Shown: piece by piece, positions 16,693 to 27,423 of the stretch
Layout of the letters: each line of letters starts with the position of its first letter
How positions within the stretch are numbered: the stretch's first letter is position 1
Assembly (NCBI GenBank): GCA_015068425.1
Contig: SVKK01000001.1
Coordinates: 1 to 64,000, forward strand
Direction: 5' to 3'
Length of the DNA stretch: 64,000 nucleotides
From: Oscillospiraceae bacterium
GTDB taxonomy: Bacteria > Bacillota > Clostridia > Oscillospirales > Oscillospiraceae
The notes under the pieces: generated by a model
The model's input: only the letters and a program-made list of their open reading frames with translations
What the model was told of the DNA's origin: nothing
The model's database searches: none
Program-made: the position numbers and the translations under genes

Positions 16693-17661
16693 TTATGCTC
16701 CCCTCACTTTCTTCCGCCTTTTCTTTACATTATCCAAAATCAGGGATGTCTTAAGGCGGGGATCAACATAAGCATAAATAATATCCAAAATCAGATTTAT
16801 TGCTGTGCAGACGCAGGCAAGAACAAACACGCCGCCGAGAGCCGAAGGATAGTTTCGTGATGTAATTGCATCTGCAATATATTTTCCCACTCCGGGAACA
16901 CCGAAAACGGTTTCAATTATTAGAGCTCCGCCAAGCTGATTTCCAAAGTCAAAACCTATCTGAGAAACCATAGGTATCAAAGTGTTGCGAACCATGTGAC
17001 GGAAAATAACGATGCGCTCTTTCTGACCCTTTGCTCTTGCGGTCTTAACATACTCCTGGCGCATAACATCCAGCATAGTTGTGCGTGTCATTCGAATATT
17101 GGTAGACATACACGAGAGCATAATAACGGCCATTGGGAGAATATAACCCTTCCAATCAGCTATGCCACTCGTTGGCAGCACGCCCCACTTGACCGAGAAC
17201 AGCAGTATTCCAAAAAGAGCAAGACAAAATCCGGGGATAGCAAGAAGCGCCATGGAAAAAACAATAAGCGCACTATCTATCCATGTGTACTGCTTTATTG
17301 CCGATATAATTCCCAGCGGTACGCCGAACAAAACACCCAGCAATACCGCGCCCACCGCGAATATCAGAGACACGGGAAATCGAACCATAAGTTCTTTCAA
17401 AACAGGCTGTCCCGAACGATATGAAGTTCCCAGATCTCCCGTGAAAGAATGAAACACATATCTAAAGAATCTGGTCAGAAAGGGGTCGTCCAATTGAAGT
17501 TCTTCCCGAAGTTCCATTATCTGTTCTTCAGTGGCCTCTACACCCAGAATCATCTGCGCGGGATCGCCGGGTGAGATCTCGTTCAGTACGAAGAGAATAA
17601 AAATCACGCCGAACAGAATCGGGATCAGATATATAATTCTTTTTGCCAAATATTTTAACAT
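16693..17661 (-). CDS. Opp/Dpp-type ABC transporter permease (OppB-like)
   Basis: Membrane permease of about 322 aa with six predicted helices. It has an N-terminal helix followed by the SPGDPAQMILG segment typical of OppB/DppB, a conserved TARAKGQKE coupling motif, and a C-terminal YAYVDPRLK. ATG 17661 is preferred because the GAAGGTGG site lies just upstream; a GTG at 17670 would overlap it. It is separated from the binding protein gene by 139 nt holding a strong hairpin. Confidence 0.9.
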   Translation of the reverse strand: MLKYLAKRIIYLIPILFGVIFILFVLNEISPGDPAQMILGVEATEEQIMELREELQLDDPFLTRFFRYVFHSFTGDLGTSYRSGQPVLKELMVRFPVSLIFAVGAVLLGVLFGVPLGIISAIKQYTWIDSALIVFSMALLAIPGFCLALFGILLFSVKWGVLPTSGIADWKGYILPMAVIMLSCMSTNIRMTRTTMLDVMRQEYVKTARAKGQKERIVIFRHMVRNTLIPMVSQIGFDFGNQLGGALIIETVFGVPGVGKYIADAITSRNYPSALGGVFVLACVCTAINLILDIIYAYVDPRLKTSLILDNVKKRRKKVRGA

Positions 17662-17736
17662 TTTTTCCACCTTCGGCGATTAATATAGCTTTAATAGCTG
17701 ATCTATAAATATCGGAAAAATATCATTAAAGAATGG

Positions 17737-17763
17737 GGGGGTGCCGCACGAGGCGGCACCCCC
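17737..17763 (-). promoter_or_regulatory. Strong GC hairpin between oppA-like and oppB-like genes
   Basis: GGGGGTGCCGC (17737-17747) is perfectly complementary to 17753-17763. The tail on the minus strand is A/T-rich but lacks a proper U-run. It is probably a partial terminator or mRNA stabiliser favouring binding-protein expression. Confidence 0.7.
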
Positions 17764-17800
17764 GTTGCCGGTTAAATAACTATCTAATTTTTACCGCTTA

Positions 17801-19480
17801 TCAGCTGATGGGGCGGATAAGGGAAACGTCAATGCTGGTTCCGGTGCCTGCATAGAAGCCCTCAAGACCGGGATTATGAGCCACTGCGTTCAGAGTGCGT
17901 CCAAGACCGAGCACCCATACGTCATCGTAGACATACTGAACGATGTCGTAAATAGCCTCAACGGCCTCTTCTTCATTGAGGCTGCCGGTTGCGGTTTTTA
18001 CAAGAGCGAGGAGCTCAGGATCGTCAATCTGGGGGTTGCCGGGCCATACGCAGCCGGGTTCAATAACGCTGAAGACTATCTTATCGCGGAAGAACTTGCC
18101 GCAGTTTGCGGTTTCGGTGAATATCAGGTCGAAATCGCCGGCCTTGGATTTTTCCAGATAGGTTGGAACGTCGGGAGTAATGAACTCAAGGGTAATGCCA
18201 ACTTCCTTCAGCATTGCCTGAGCAGCGGTCATAAGGCCGGTTGCCTGAGCCTGTGCAAGGCCGTTGATAACGAGGCCATCGCCATATCCCGCCTCCTCAA
18301 GGAGCTGCTTTGCCTTTTCGGGGCTATATTCAATGCCTGCTCCGTTGGTGGGGTCGAAGTAGTATTTGGATTCAGAAGTGATGTAATAAGGCTCAATGGG
18401 AGCAACACCGTTGCTGTGAACCATATTCAGCATTTCGGGATTGAGAGCATAACGAATAGCCTGACGTACTTTGATGTCAGCAGTGGGGTGTCCCTCAAGA
18501 GAATTGAGGAAAATTCTGTTTGCGTTCTGAGTGCTTACGAAGGTAACGCCGCACTTTTCATCGCCGATGAGTTCAGTGGCCTGACCAACGTTGATTGCAA
18601 CTGCAACATCAGCGTTGCCGCTCTGAATGTTCATAATGCGGGTGGCTGCGTCGGGAACAAAGGTGAATTTAATGAACTTGTAGTAGGGGACATTTTTGGT
18701 ATCCCAGTGGTTCTCGTTGCGCTCAAGCAGAATATACTGACCGGGAACCCACTCTACGAAATTATACTTACCGGTACCATACTTGGGGACAGTGGTGTTT
18801 TCTCTGCCGCCACCTGCAAGATAAGAGGACTCGTCAAGCATAAATACAGTGCCTCTGTTGCACATAGATTCAAGGAAAGTGGGATTGCCGCTGGCAACAC
18901 CTATAATGATGTTGTATTCATCAACAACTTCGGTTTTTTCAATATCAACCAGCTCGATGAACTGGCTGCCGCCCATTTCCTTATACTCCTTAAGGCTGAA
19001 ATAAACGTCGTCTGCATTAAACACACTGCCGTCGGAAGCAATAACACCTTCACGTACGGTGCACTTAATCTGAGTGTGTGCATCATCAACCCATTCCCAT
19101 GCGGTAAAGAGGTAAGGTTCAACCTCTCCGGTGTCCTGGTTATAGTTATAGGGCATATCAACCAGAAGGTTAGTTACGGTGAGGCCGTGGGTTCCGATTT
19201 TGTTGCTGGCCAGAAGTGAGGCAGGCTCCTCGGAAAGTACTACGGTCAATGTCTCGTCTGAGCGAACTGTGTTGGGTTCAACTTCACCGGACACGACAAG
19301 GTCGCGGGCCGGTTCATCGGCGCCGGGATCTGCGGGAGCTGCAGGAGCTGCGGGAGCAGCGGGATCAGCAGGAGCAGCAGGTGCACCGGGAGCCGCGGGC
19401 TCGGTCTTGCCACAGCCTGCGAACAGGCCAATGACCATCACGAGTGCCAGTACAAGAGCGATGATTTTGCTAGCTTTCAT
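17801..19480 (-). CDS. Opp-type substrate-binding lipoprotein (SBP_bac_5)
   Basis: Secreted solute-binding lipoprotein of about 559 aa. It has a signal peptide with lipobox (IGLFAGC), an Ala/Pro/Asp linker of roughly 35 residues, then a family 5 extracellular solute-binding body with typical patterns (YNIIIGVASGNPTFL, VRQAIRYALNPE, KAKQLLEEAGY). ATG 19480 is chosen because AGGAGGAAAAGAA precedes it; an in-frame upstream start at 19549 would lie in the terminator hairpin. It is the first gene of the Opp operon that continues to GRE1, with its own promoter and a terminator-containing leader. Confidence 0.93.
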   Translation of the reverse strand: MKASKIIALVLALVMVIGLFAGCGKTEPAAPGAPAAPADPAAPAAPAAPADPGADEPARDLVVSGEVEPNTVRSDETLTVVLSEEPASLLASNKIGTHGLTVTNLLVDMPYNYNQDTGEVEPYLFTAWEWVDDAHTQIKCTVREGVIASDGSVFNADDVYFSLKEYKEMGGSQFIELVDIEKTEVVDEYNIIIGVASGNPTFLESMCNRGTVFMLDESSYLAGGGRENTTVPKYGTGKYNFVEWVPGQYILLERNENHWDTKNVPYYKFIKFTFVPDAATRIMNIQSGNADVAVAINVGQATELIGDEKCGVTFVSTQNANRIFLNSLEGHPTADIKVRQAIRYALNPEMLNMVHSNGVAPIEPYYITSESKYYFDPTNGAGIEYSPEKAKQLLEEAGYGDGLVINGLAQAQATGLMTAAQAMLKEVGITLEFITPDVPTYLEKSKAGDFDLIFTETANCGKFFRDKIVFSVIEPGCVWPGNPQIDDPELLALVKTATGSLNEEEAVEAIYDIVQYVYDDVWVLGLGRTLNAVAHNPGLEGFYAGTGTSIDVSLIRPIS

Positions 19481-19532
19481 TTCTTTTCCTCCTAATTTAT
19501 AATAAGTTTTTGCGGGCAAATTACGTTGAAAT

Positions 19533-19572
19533 AAAAAAACTGACGGCAAACATCATAGATGTTTACCGTCAG
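19533..19572 (-). terminator. Intrinsic terminator or attenuator in the leader of the Opp operon
   Basis: CTGACGGCAAACATC (19540-19554) pairs with 19558-19572 with one wobble, and a seven-U run follows on the minus strand (19533-19539). It lies downstream of a good promoter (19666-19694) and upstream of the first gene, so transcription of the operon must pass it. It could also end read-through from the GH1 gene. Confidence 0.8.
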
Positions 19573-19665
19573 TCAACTTCAAAGTTATTGACGAATTCAA
19601 TTGTGATTTGGCTTGCGTCATCAATATAAATCCCAGTTATTGTAAGCTACGATAAATACAACCTT

Positions 19666-19694
19666 ACTGTATTATATTTGTTCCTTATTGTCAA
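19666..19694 (-). promoter_or_regulatory. Sigma-A promoter for the Opp/GRE1 operon
   Basis: On the minus strand, TTGACA (19689-19694), a 17-bp spacer and TACAGT (19666-19671). The expected start near 19659 gives a leader of about 180 nt that includes the terminator hairpin at 19540-19572. The rest of 19550-19824 shows no gene. Confidence 0.72.
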
Positions 19695-19824
19695 GAAGTA
19701 ATAATTGGAAATCCTTGATCCCATATGACTTTCGTTCGATTTGCTGTAAATCAGCCTTTGATATGTATGCACTTTACCCAACTTACTTATCCGTGCACGG
19801 CTCATGGTTTTCAGCCGACACTCT

Positions 19825-22189
<2,365 letters not shown>

Positions 22190-22202
22190 CGGGCTCCTTT
22201 CT

Positions 22203-22862
22203 TCAGTTGCTGCGGGATTCAGGCTCCAGCCATGTTACGGTATCGGGAGTCTGCCAAAGATACATACCGTTGCCCTCACTATCTTCAATAACAGCGTAGA
22301 GATTTCCCTCTACTTCATAGGGGGCTTTCAGCAGTTTTCCGCCGTTATCCTCAACAAGTTTAACAGTTTCTTCTATGCTGCTGACCTCAATAACATATAA
22401 GGGATGCGTACCTGTGGTCTCACTTGCTCTGTCTTTCAAAAATCCATATGTAAATGAAACAACCCTGGGTTCCCAGTTCGGATTGCCGGGTCCCGTTGCG
22501 CAGTACATTAAGGGTTTTTCAGGGTCGGAATGTTCAGTGTCAATAATGTCCCACCCGAAAACATCCTCATAGAATTTGCGCAGCTCGGCGGCATTCTCAT
22601 ATTCCATTACGAATCTGCGTACACGTCCATTTCTGCTGCGGGGAGGAAACTTTTTGGGTATATGATACTCGAGGTTCATTGGATCCCAATCCGGATCCGG
22701 AAGGGGTGGATCAACGTGGATTCGTCTTATTTCCTGCTCATTATAGGGTTCTCCCAGAAAATTATCGGGGCTTGCGCCGCAGGCCGGGCATTCGGTGGGC
22801 AAATCCTGGTCATCGGACTTGAAGGGAAATCCACATCCATAGCATGTATATAATTTCAGCAT
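22203..22862 (-). CDS. VOC-domain protein with N-terminal rubredoxin-like zinc knuckle
   Basis: Protein of 219 aa. Residues 1-35 have two CxxC pairs (CYGCGF and CPACGA), a rubredoxin-type metal site as seen in rubrerythrin tails. Residues about 60-215 form a vicinal-oxygen-chelate (glyoxalase/bleomycin) unit with FYEDVFGWD and a C-terminal LWQTPDTVTW. It is clearly paralogous to the next upstream gene (shared PKKFP, GRVR, FGWD, YCATGP and W-EPE patterns). The classical VOC metal-binding His/Glu positions are not evident. Its location between the MerR/SDR and ROK/GH1 genes suggests a role with the same substrate. Function unknown. Confidence 0.8.
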   Translation of the reverse strand: MLKLYTCYGCGFPFKSDDQDLPTECPACGASPDNFLGEPYNEQEIRRIHVDPPLPDPDWDPMNLEYHIPKKFPPRSRNGRVRRFVMEYENAAELRKFYEDVFGWDIIDTEHSDPEKPLMYCATGPGNPNWEPRVVSFTYGFLKDRASETTGTHPLYVIEVSSIEETVKLVEDNGGKLLKAPYEVEGNLYAVIEDSEGNGMYLWQTPDTVTWLEPESRSN

Positions 22863-22873
22863 ACCTTTCCTCC

Positions 22874-23401
22874 TTAATCCCTGTCGTAATCTGTTTCAGG
22901 TTCTTCCCATGTTCTGGAATCAGGGCATTTCCACAAAAACAGTCGGTTTCCGGCGGGGTCTTCCACCATAGCAACCTCTGCCCAAGGGTTCTTGGGGTCG
23001 CTGATGCTCAAAAGCTTGCCTCCCGCTGCCACCACGCGGTCAGCAGTTTTCTGGAGGCTCACATCCATTTCCACTTCCATCATAAGAAAAGGCTTGTTAT
23101 CTTCATCCGTCTTTTTTATCATTATCATTGGCATATATCCCGGCACCGCGCCCTCCCAGCCAAACTGGGCAGGACCTGTTGCGCAGCACACATCCGGTGT
23201 TTCAGCGGGAGAATAACGCCCCATCACATTGGAGGGCAGTTTGAACATATCCCACCCAAACACATTGACATAGAAACGCTGCGCGCGCTCCAGTTCTTCA
23301 TAAAGCATATAACCCGAGCGAACTCTGCCGTGGAGAGATTTCTTAGGGAATTTCTTCGGTGCACGATAAGGATACTGATTCATTGTCTTTTTTTCTGACA
23401 T
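22874..23401 (-). CDS. VOC-domain protein (glyoxalase-like)
   Basis: Protein of 175 aa with a single VOC unit: a beta-alpha-beta pattern from FYVNVFGWD, a middle LMMEVEMDVS, and the C-terminal FLWKCPDSRTWEEPE. It resembles the VOC half of the neighbouring zinc-knuckle protein and precedes it by 11 nt, indicating tandem duplication followed by gain or loss of the knuckle. The start follows AGGTGAAATA. VOC proteins include epimerases, isomerases, dioxygenases and binding proteins; the specific role here cannot be assigned. Confidence 0.8.
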   Translation of the reverse strand: MSEKKTMNQYPYRAPKKFPKKSLHGRVRSGYMLYEELERAQRFYVNVFGWDMFKLPSNVMGRYSPAETPDVCCATGPAQFGWEGAVPGYMPMIMIKKTDEDNKPFLMMEVEMDVSLQKTADRVVAAGGKLLSISDPKNPWAEVAMVEDPAGNRLFLWKCPDSRTWEEPETDYDRD

Positions 23402-23421
23402 TATTTCACCTCATTTGCTTT

Positions 23422-24273
23422 CTATTTGCGCTGATTTCCTGCTTTCACCTGAATAAAGCAGCGCACCAAATAGTTGTCACGGTCTCTCTCAACAATATGG
23501 CTGAGGAGATCCTCCTCATAAGCATGGCCGCAAACTTCATAACCGTTTGCATCCGCGTAATTCTTTATTTGACGATAAACATCAGGTATGCGGTCTCCTC
23601 CCGCATAACAGGCCATAGTAAGATAAGTTCCCGCTGGACGGACAAAAATGTTGCCGCCCTCTTTTGTATCTGTTCGGAATCCACCGTAAGTTTTTGCAAA
23701 GCTTCCGTTGAGTACATTCTCCTTCAACACAACTTCAGAAACATTTATGCTGCTGTTGATAAAGCCTTCCTTGCAGTGACGTATAAGCGACCGGGTTTCC
23801 TTTAAATCGTAGGCTGCCTGCTCAGTCCGGTAAGGCATCCTGTAGACAGAATAATAGACATCTTCTTCCGTTGTGATTTCCTCTATTTTTCCTATTGTCA
23901 GTTTTTTTGCCTCTTCAATATCCGCAAGAGTGCGCTCCACGGTTTTTTCCACCTGGGCGAGATACTGCTGCTGGGCTTTGAGCTCGTTCAGCTGGCTGCG
24001 CAATATTTCGCGGCATTCGCTTATGCCGGCATTTTCCATATAGTATTTAATTTTCTCAAGAGGAACAGACATGGCGCGAAGCAGGCTTATTACCTCGAAA
24101 TCATATATCTGTCCCGGCTGATAATAAAAATATCCGTTTTCGCCTATATGGCAGGGAGGCAGAAGACCGATTTTCGCATAGTGGACCAGCGTTGCTTTTT
24201 TTACTCCGCAAATCTTTGCAAATTCTCCCATTTTAAAATACTGTCCGCTTATGTTTCCTCCTCCTTCCCTCAT
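23422..24273 (-). CDS. MerR-family regulator with GyrI-like effector domain
   Basis: Transcriptional regulator of 283 aa. The N-terminal MerR winged helix (FKMGEFAKICGVKKATLVHY) is followed by a dimerisation coiled coil (about 90-135) and a C-terminal GyrI/BltR-like small-molecule-binding domain (about 145-275). The ATG overlaps the SDR stop (ATGA), implying coupled translation; a later Met15 is also possible. It likely senses the substrate or an aromatic/amphipathic intermediate and controls this operon (inference). Confidence 0.87.
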   Translation of the reverse strand: MREGGGNISGQYFKMGEFAKICGVKKATLVHYAKIGLLPPCHIGENGYFYYQPGQIYDFEVISLLRAMSVPLEKIKYYMENAGISECREILRSQLNELKAQQQYLAQVEKTVERTLADIEEAKKLTIGKIEEITTEEDVYYSVYRMPYRTEQAAYDLKETRSLIRHCKEGFINSSINVSEVVLKENVLNGSFAKTYGGFRTDTKEGGNIFVRPAGTYLTMACYAGGDRIPDVYRQIKNYADANGYEVCGHAYEEDLLSHIVERDRDNYLVRCFIQVKAGNQRK

Positions 24274-25088
24274 TTTGTCAGGCGACTGTCACAGCCATGA
24301 CGAAGCATTTCGCAATCATCGGAATAAACCAGAAGTATTGCCTGCCCCGTTGGCTGTGTTTCGTCCCAGTTCAGGATATGACACACTGCCTCTCCAACTT
24401 CCTCAGCCTCAAGAAGCGATGGAATGCCTGTGCACTGTCCAACAGTTTCCGCGCTGAGTTCCAGTCCGTAATCCTCGAAAAACCGCTCCAGCATTGGAGT
24501 TCTGGTAGCTGCCGGGCACACGGCATTAACCCGTATGCCATATGGTTTCAGTTCACAGTCCAAGGATTCATTCAGGGCAAGCTGGGCGTATTTGGACGCA
24601 TCATAGCTGTGCTCATTGCTGCTCGGCGGATATAAATAACGCTTAACATGATTTGTAACAATGTTTATAATATGCCCGCTTTTCTGCCGCGCCATATATG
24701 GCGCGGCTTTTTTAGCGCAGAGGAAGGTGCTGCGGGCATTAGTGTTGATATTTCTCTCCCAATCTGCCAGCGCGCTTTCATATGTATCCTCCACAAAGGA
24801 CATAGTTGAAAACACTGCGGCATTATTCACGAGAATATCTATTCCCCCTGTTTCCTTCGCAATTTTGTCAAAAACCTCGGACACCTGCACCGGATCGGAC
24901 ACATCACAGCTATAGGCTCTGTGTCCGGGGGATATTTCTCTCAATTTCTCGGCTACAGCACTGTTTTCCGTATCATTTATATCCAGACACATAACCTGTA
25001 GTCCACGCCTTGCCAAAGCAAACGCAATGGCCGCTCCTATCCCTTCAGCAGCTCCGGTGACTATTGCTGTTTGTCCCTTTTTGATCAT
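24270..25088 (-). CDS. Short-chain dehydrogenase/reductase
   Basis: NAD(P)-dependent oxidoreductase, about 272 aa, classical SDR. It has the TGAAEGIG nucleotide-binding motif, NNAA, and catalytic Tyr/Lys in YDASK. The usual catalytic Ser region reads NIVTNHV, so Thr may replace Ser. ATG 25088 is preferred, with AGGAGGAAGC 9 nt before it; upstream in-frame codons up to 25148 are of low complexity. It probably oxidises or reduces an alcohol/ketone group of the sugar or aglycone. Confidence 0.9.
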   Translation of the reverse strand: MIKKGQTAIVTGAAEGIGAAIAFALARRGLQVMCLDINDTENSAVAEKLREISPGHRAYSCDVSDPVQVSEVFDKIAKETGGIDILVNNAAVFSTMSFVEDTYESALADWERNINTNARSTFLCAKKAAPYMARQKSGHIINIVTNHVKRYLYPPSSNEHSYDASKYAQLALNESLDCELKPYGIRVNAVCPAATRTPMLERFFEDYGLELSAETVGQCTGIPSLLEAEEVGEAVCHILNWDETQPTGQAILLVYSDDCEMLRHGCDSRLTK

Positions 25089-25165
25089 TATCCGCTTCCT
25101 CCTGCTTTCCGGCTGAGCCGGTTCACCTTGCTTCCCATCAGTGTCCAAAATCGCTTCAAGACAAA

Positions 25166-25192
25166 TTCCGGCCGGGATTTGCCCGGCCGGAA
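25166..25192 (-). terminator. GC hairpin between ABC permease and SDR genes
   Basis: TTCCGGCCGGG (25166-25176) is perfectly complementary to 25182-25192. The minus-strand tail is AATTTGTCTTG, a weak U-run, so it is probably a partial terminator. Downstream genes could be co-transcribed by read-through; no clear promoter is seen in the 116-bp gap. Confidence 0.6.
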
Positions 25193-25204
25193 CTTATTGC
25201 CCTA

Positions 25205-26173
25205 TCAGGCGCTTGTTTTTATCTTTTGCGTGGACGCTTTTCTGCGTACAGAAGTACCGTTCGTACAGGCATCAAGGGACATAAAGAAGAGCACGAAAAT
25301 TGAAATTACAATGGAGTTATACTCACTGGGGAATCCAAGAGCCATCAGACAGAGCTTTACCAGCTGCATAACCAAACTTCCGCAATAAATTCCCGCAATC
25401 AGATTGCCCTTGCGCGTTATGGACATTCCCACGAATACGCACATCATGGCATCAAAGCATGTACCCATTGAACCCATTGAACCGACAATCTTTTGCACGC
25501 CGGATGAGCCCAAACTGACAGACGCATATACGCCGGCAAAAAGTCCGGCCAGGGCAATGGCAATAACCTTCACCTTATATACATCAAGTCCGTTTGCTGC
25601 GGCAACAACAGCGTTATTTCCCACTGCGCGCACATTATATCCGATTTTGGACTTATAAAACAGCAGGTGGGCTGCAACAGCTGCGACAATGGCGATTATC
25701 ATAAGACTGATGCTGTTGAAAAGCTTCCAGTCGCTGGGCAGATAAACGCCGGAGCCGTTGAAAACATAGGCGCTGATGCTCTCATATATGAGCAGAATTC
25801 CGATACTGGTGATAATAGTGGGAATTTTCAGCAGATAGTAGACAAGACCCACCACCGCTCCGGCAATCAGTGCCACCAGAATACATAAAACCATCATGCC
25901 TGGCATACCGAGCCCAAGAATTATTGCCAGATTACCGCCTACAATGGCGCTGAGCAACACGACAGAGCCGACCGAGAAATCCCAGTTGCCAACCTTCATG
26001 TTGAACAAGACACCCCATCCCAAAATGGCGGGAGCCACAGCTTGCTTGAGCAGGGAAGGAACATTCTTCATGCTGACCGTGCCCTGAAAAGCAATGCACA
26101 GGACAAGAAAACCCACTATGGGAACAAGCAGCATCAGTCCATATTTACTTGCAATGGATTTTACTGTTTTCAT
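25205..26173 (-). CDS. Ribose-type ABC transporter permease B (second system)
   Basis: RbsC-family membrane permease of 322 aa with about 8-10 helices. It ends the second ABC operon (ATPase 29911, permease A 28395, binding protein 27361, this gene). The order is identical to the first ABC system at 2488-7395, where the equivalent permease also lacks the canonical coupling loop. The binding protein stops 45 nt upstream. Confidence 0.87.
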   Translation of the reverse strand: MKTVKSIASKYGLMLLVPIVGFLVLCIAFQGTVSMKNVPSLLKQAVAPAILGWGVLFNMKVGNWDFSVGSVVLLSAIVGGNLAIILGLGMPGMMVLCILVALIAGAVVGLVYYLLKIPTIITSIGILLIYESISAYVFNGSGVYLPSDWKLFNSISLMIIAIVAAVAAHLLFYKSKIGYNVRAVGNNAVVAAANGLDVYKVKVIAIALAGLFAGVYASVSLGSSGVQKIVGSMGSMGTCFDAMMCVFVGMSITRKGNLIAGIYCGSLVMQLVKLCLMALGFPSEYNSIVISIFVLFFMSLDACTNGTSVRRKASTQKIKTSA

Positions 26174-26218
26174 ATTGCCAACCTACTCGAAAAATTTGTG
26201 TTAACTGTTTTAAAAAGC

Positions 26219-27361
26219 TTACTGAGCAGCGGATACAACAGACTCGAGGGTATACTCATCCATCAGGTCATAGATGGTCTGGAGGGAAGCATCCTTGTTG
26301 TAGCGCTTAGCCATGCTGCGGATAGTCTCTGCATCATAGATCATATGCTCGGGATTGCTGATATACTTTGCATAGTTTGCGCAGTCCTCAGTGTTGGTGA
26401 TGTAGATGAACTTCTGCTGCAGGACGGTGAAGGTATCAGACAGAGGAGTTCCATCAACTGCGTTGAACAGAAGAACGAAATCGAAGAGGCTCTGGATCTC
26501 GATACCGCCGGCAATGGCAGTAATCCATCCATCAGCGAAGCCCTGTTCCATACCCTCGAAGGTATCGAAGGTGCAGATTTTAATCTTGCCGGGCTCAGTG
26601 AGACCCTTGAGGGTGTTGATAACAGTTTCACCGCCGCCACCGGTTGCGCTGCTCATAAGGAGACCGTCCATCTCAGGATAAGAGGTGGTGAAGTTTTCCA
26701 TATAGGTCACATATGCCTGAGTGCTGCCGTCGGAGGGAGAGGTGTAGTCAGCAAGGACTTTGCCGCCAACGGAGGCAACAGCCTCTTCATAAGCGGTGTT
26801 TCTGACAGCCAGAGAGGAGCCGGGAGCGATTTTGCCAAGACCGTAGTTCAGGCGGCCTTCAGCAGCCATCATTTCGGTCATAGCCTGGCAGGCATCTTCG
26901 TTGGCCTCAAAGCTGGTACCAACGTAGAAGGGGTTGGCCTGACATGCAGCCTTGATATCGGGATCGCTGATATCGCGGTTCATCATCTGGAACCAGATCT
27001 CATTCTGCAGGCAGTAGTCGCTGATGAGGCTTACGGTGTTGTCACTCAGAGGCAGGAAGAGAAGTCCCTCGCAGCCAGCGGCAACAAGGTTTTCCGCGGA
27101 AGCCAGCTGAGATTCTGCATCATAGTCATTGAGTGCCCACTGGATCTCAACATCCAGAGCCTCGGCTGCGGAGTTGATGTAAGCATACTCGGCAGCGCCG
27201 AATGCGTCATCCTTACCGTAAAGGATAACACCTATCTTGTGTTTTACATTTTCGTCTCCGCCCTTGGCGCCGCAACCGGTCATACCGATCATAGCTACCA
27301 TAAGCAGTGCAAGGACAAGTGCTGTTACCTTAAAGGCACGCTTAAGAGTTCTTCTTTTCAT
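26219..27361 (-). CDS. Sugar-type ABC transporter substrate-binding lipoprotein (second system)
   Basis: Secreted binding lipoprotein, 380 aa. It has a signal peptide with lipobox (MIGMTGC), a short Gly/Lys linker, and a peripla_BP_4-type body starting with KIGVILYGKDDAFG. It lacks the Ala/Pro linker seen in the other four binding lipoproteins of the window. Conserved features include FLPLSDNTVS and a DGLLMSS segment. The ligand is presumably a sugar or glycoside, given the operon type and the GH1/ROK genes downstream. Confidence 0.9.
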   Translation of the reverse strand: MKRRTLKRAFKVTALVLALLMVAMIGMTGCGAKGGDENVKHKIGVILYGKDDAFGAAEYAYINSAAEALDVEIQWALNDYDAESQLASAENLVAAGCEGLLFLPLSDNTVSLISDYCLQNEIWFQMMNRDISDPDIKAACQANPFYVGTSFEANEDACQAMTEMMAAEGRLNYGLGKIAPGSSLAVRNTAYEEAVASVGGKVLADYTSPSDGSTQAYVTYMENFTTSYPEMDGLLMSSATGGGGETVINTLKGLTEPGKIKICTFDTFEGMEQGFADGWITAIAGGIEIQSLFDFVLLFNAVDGTPLSDTFTVLQQKFIYITNTEDCANYAKYISNPEHMIYDAETIRSMAKRYNKDASLQTIYDLMDEYTLESVVSAAQ

Positions 27362-27423
27362 TATGGAGTCTCCTTTTCATTTTATTTTCTAACGGCTTTG
27401 CCATTTAGATTCTGTGGATTTTT

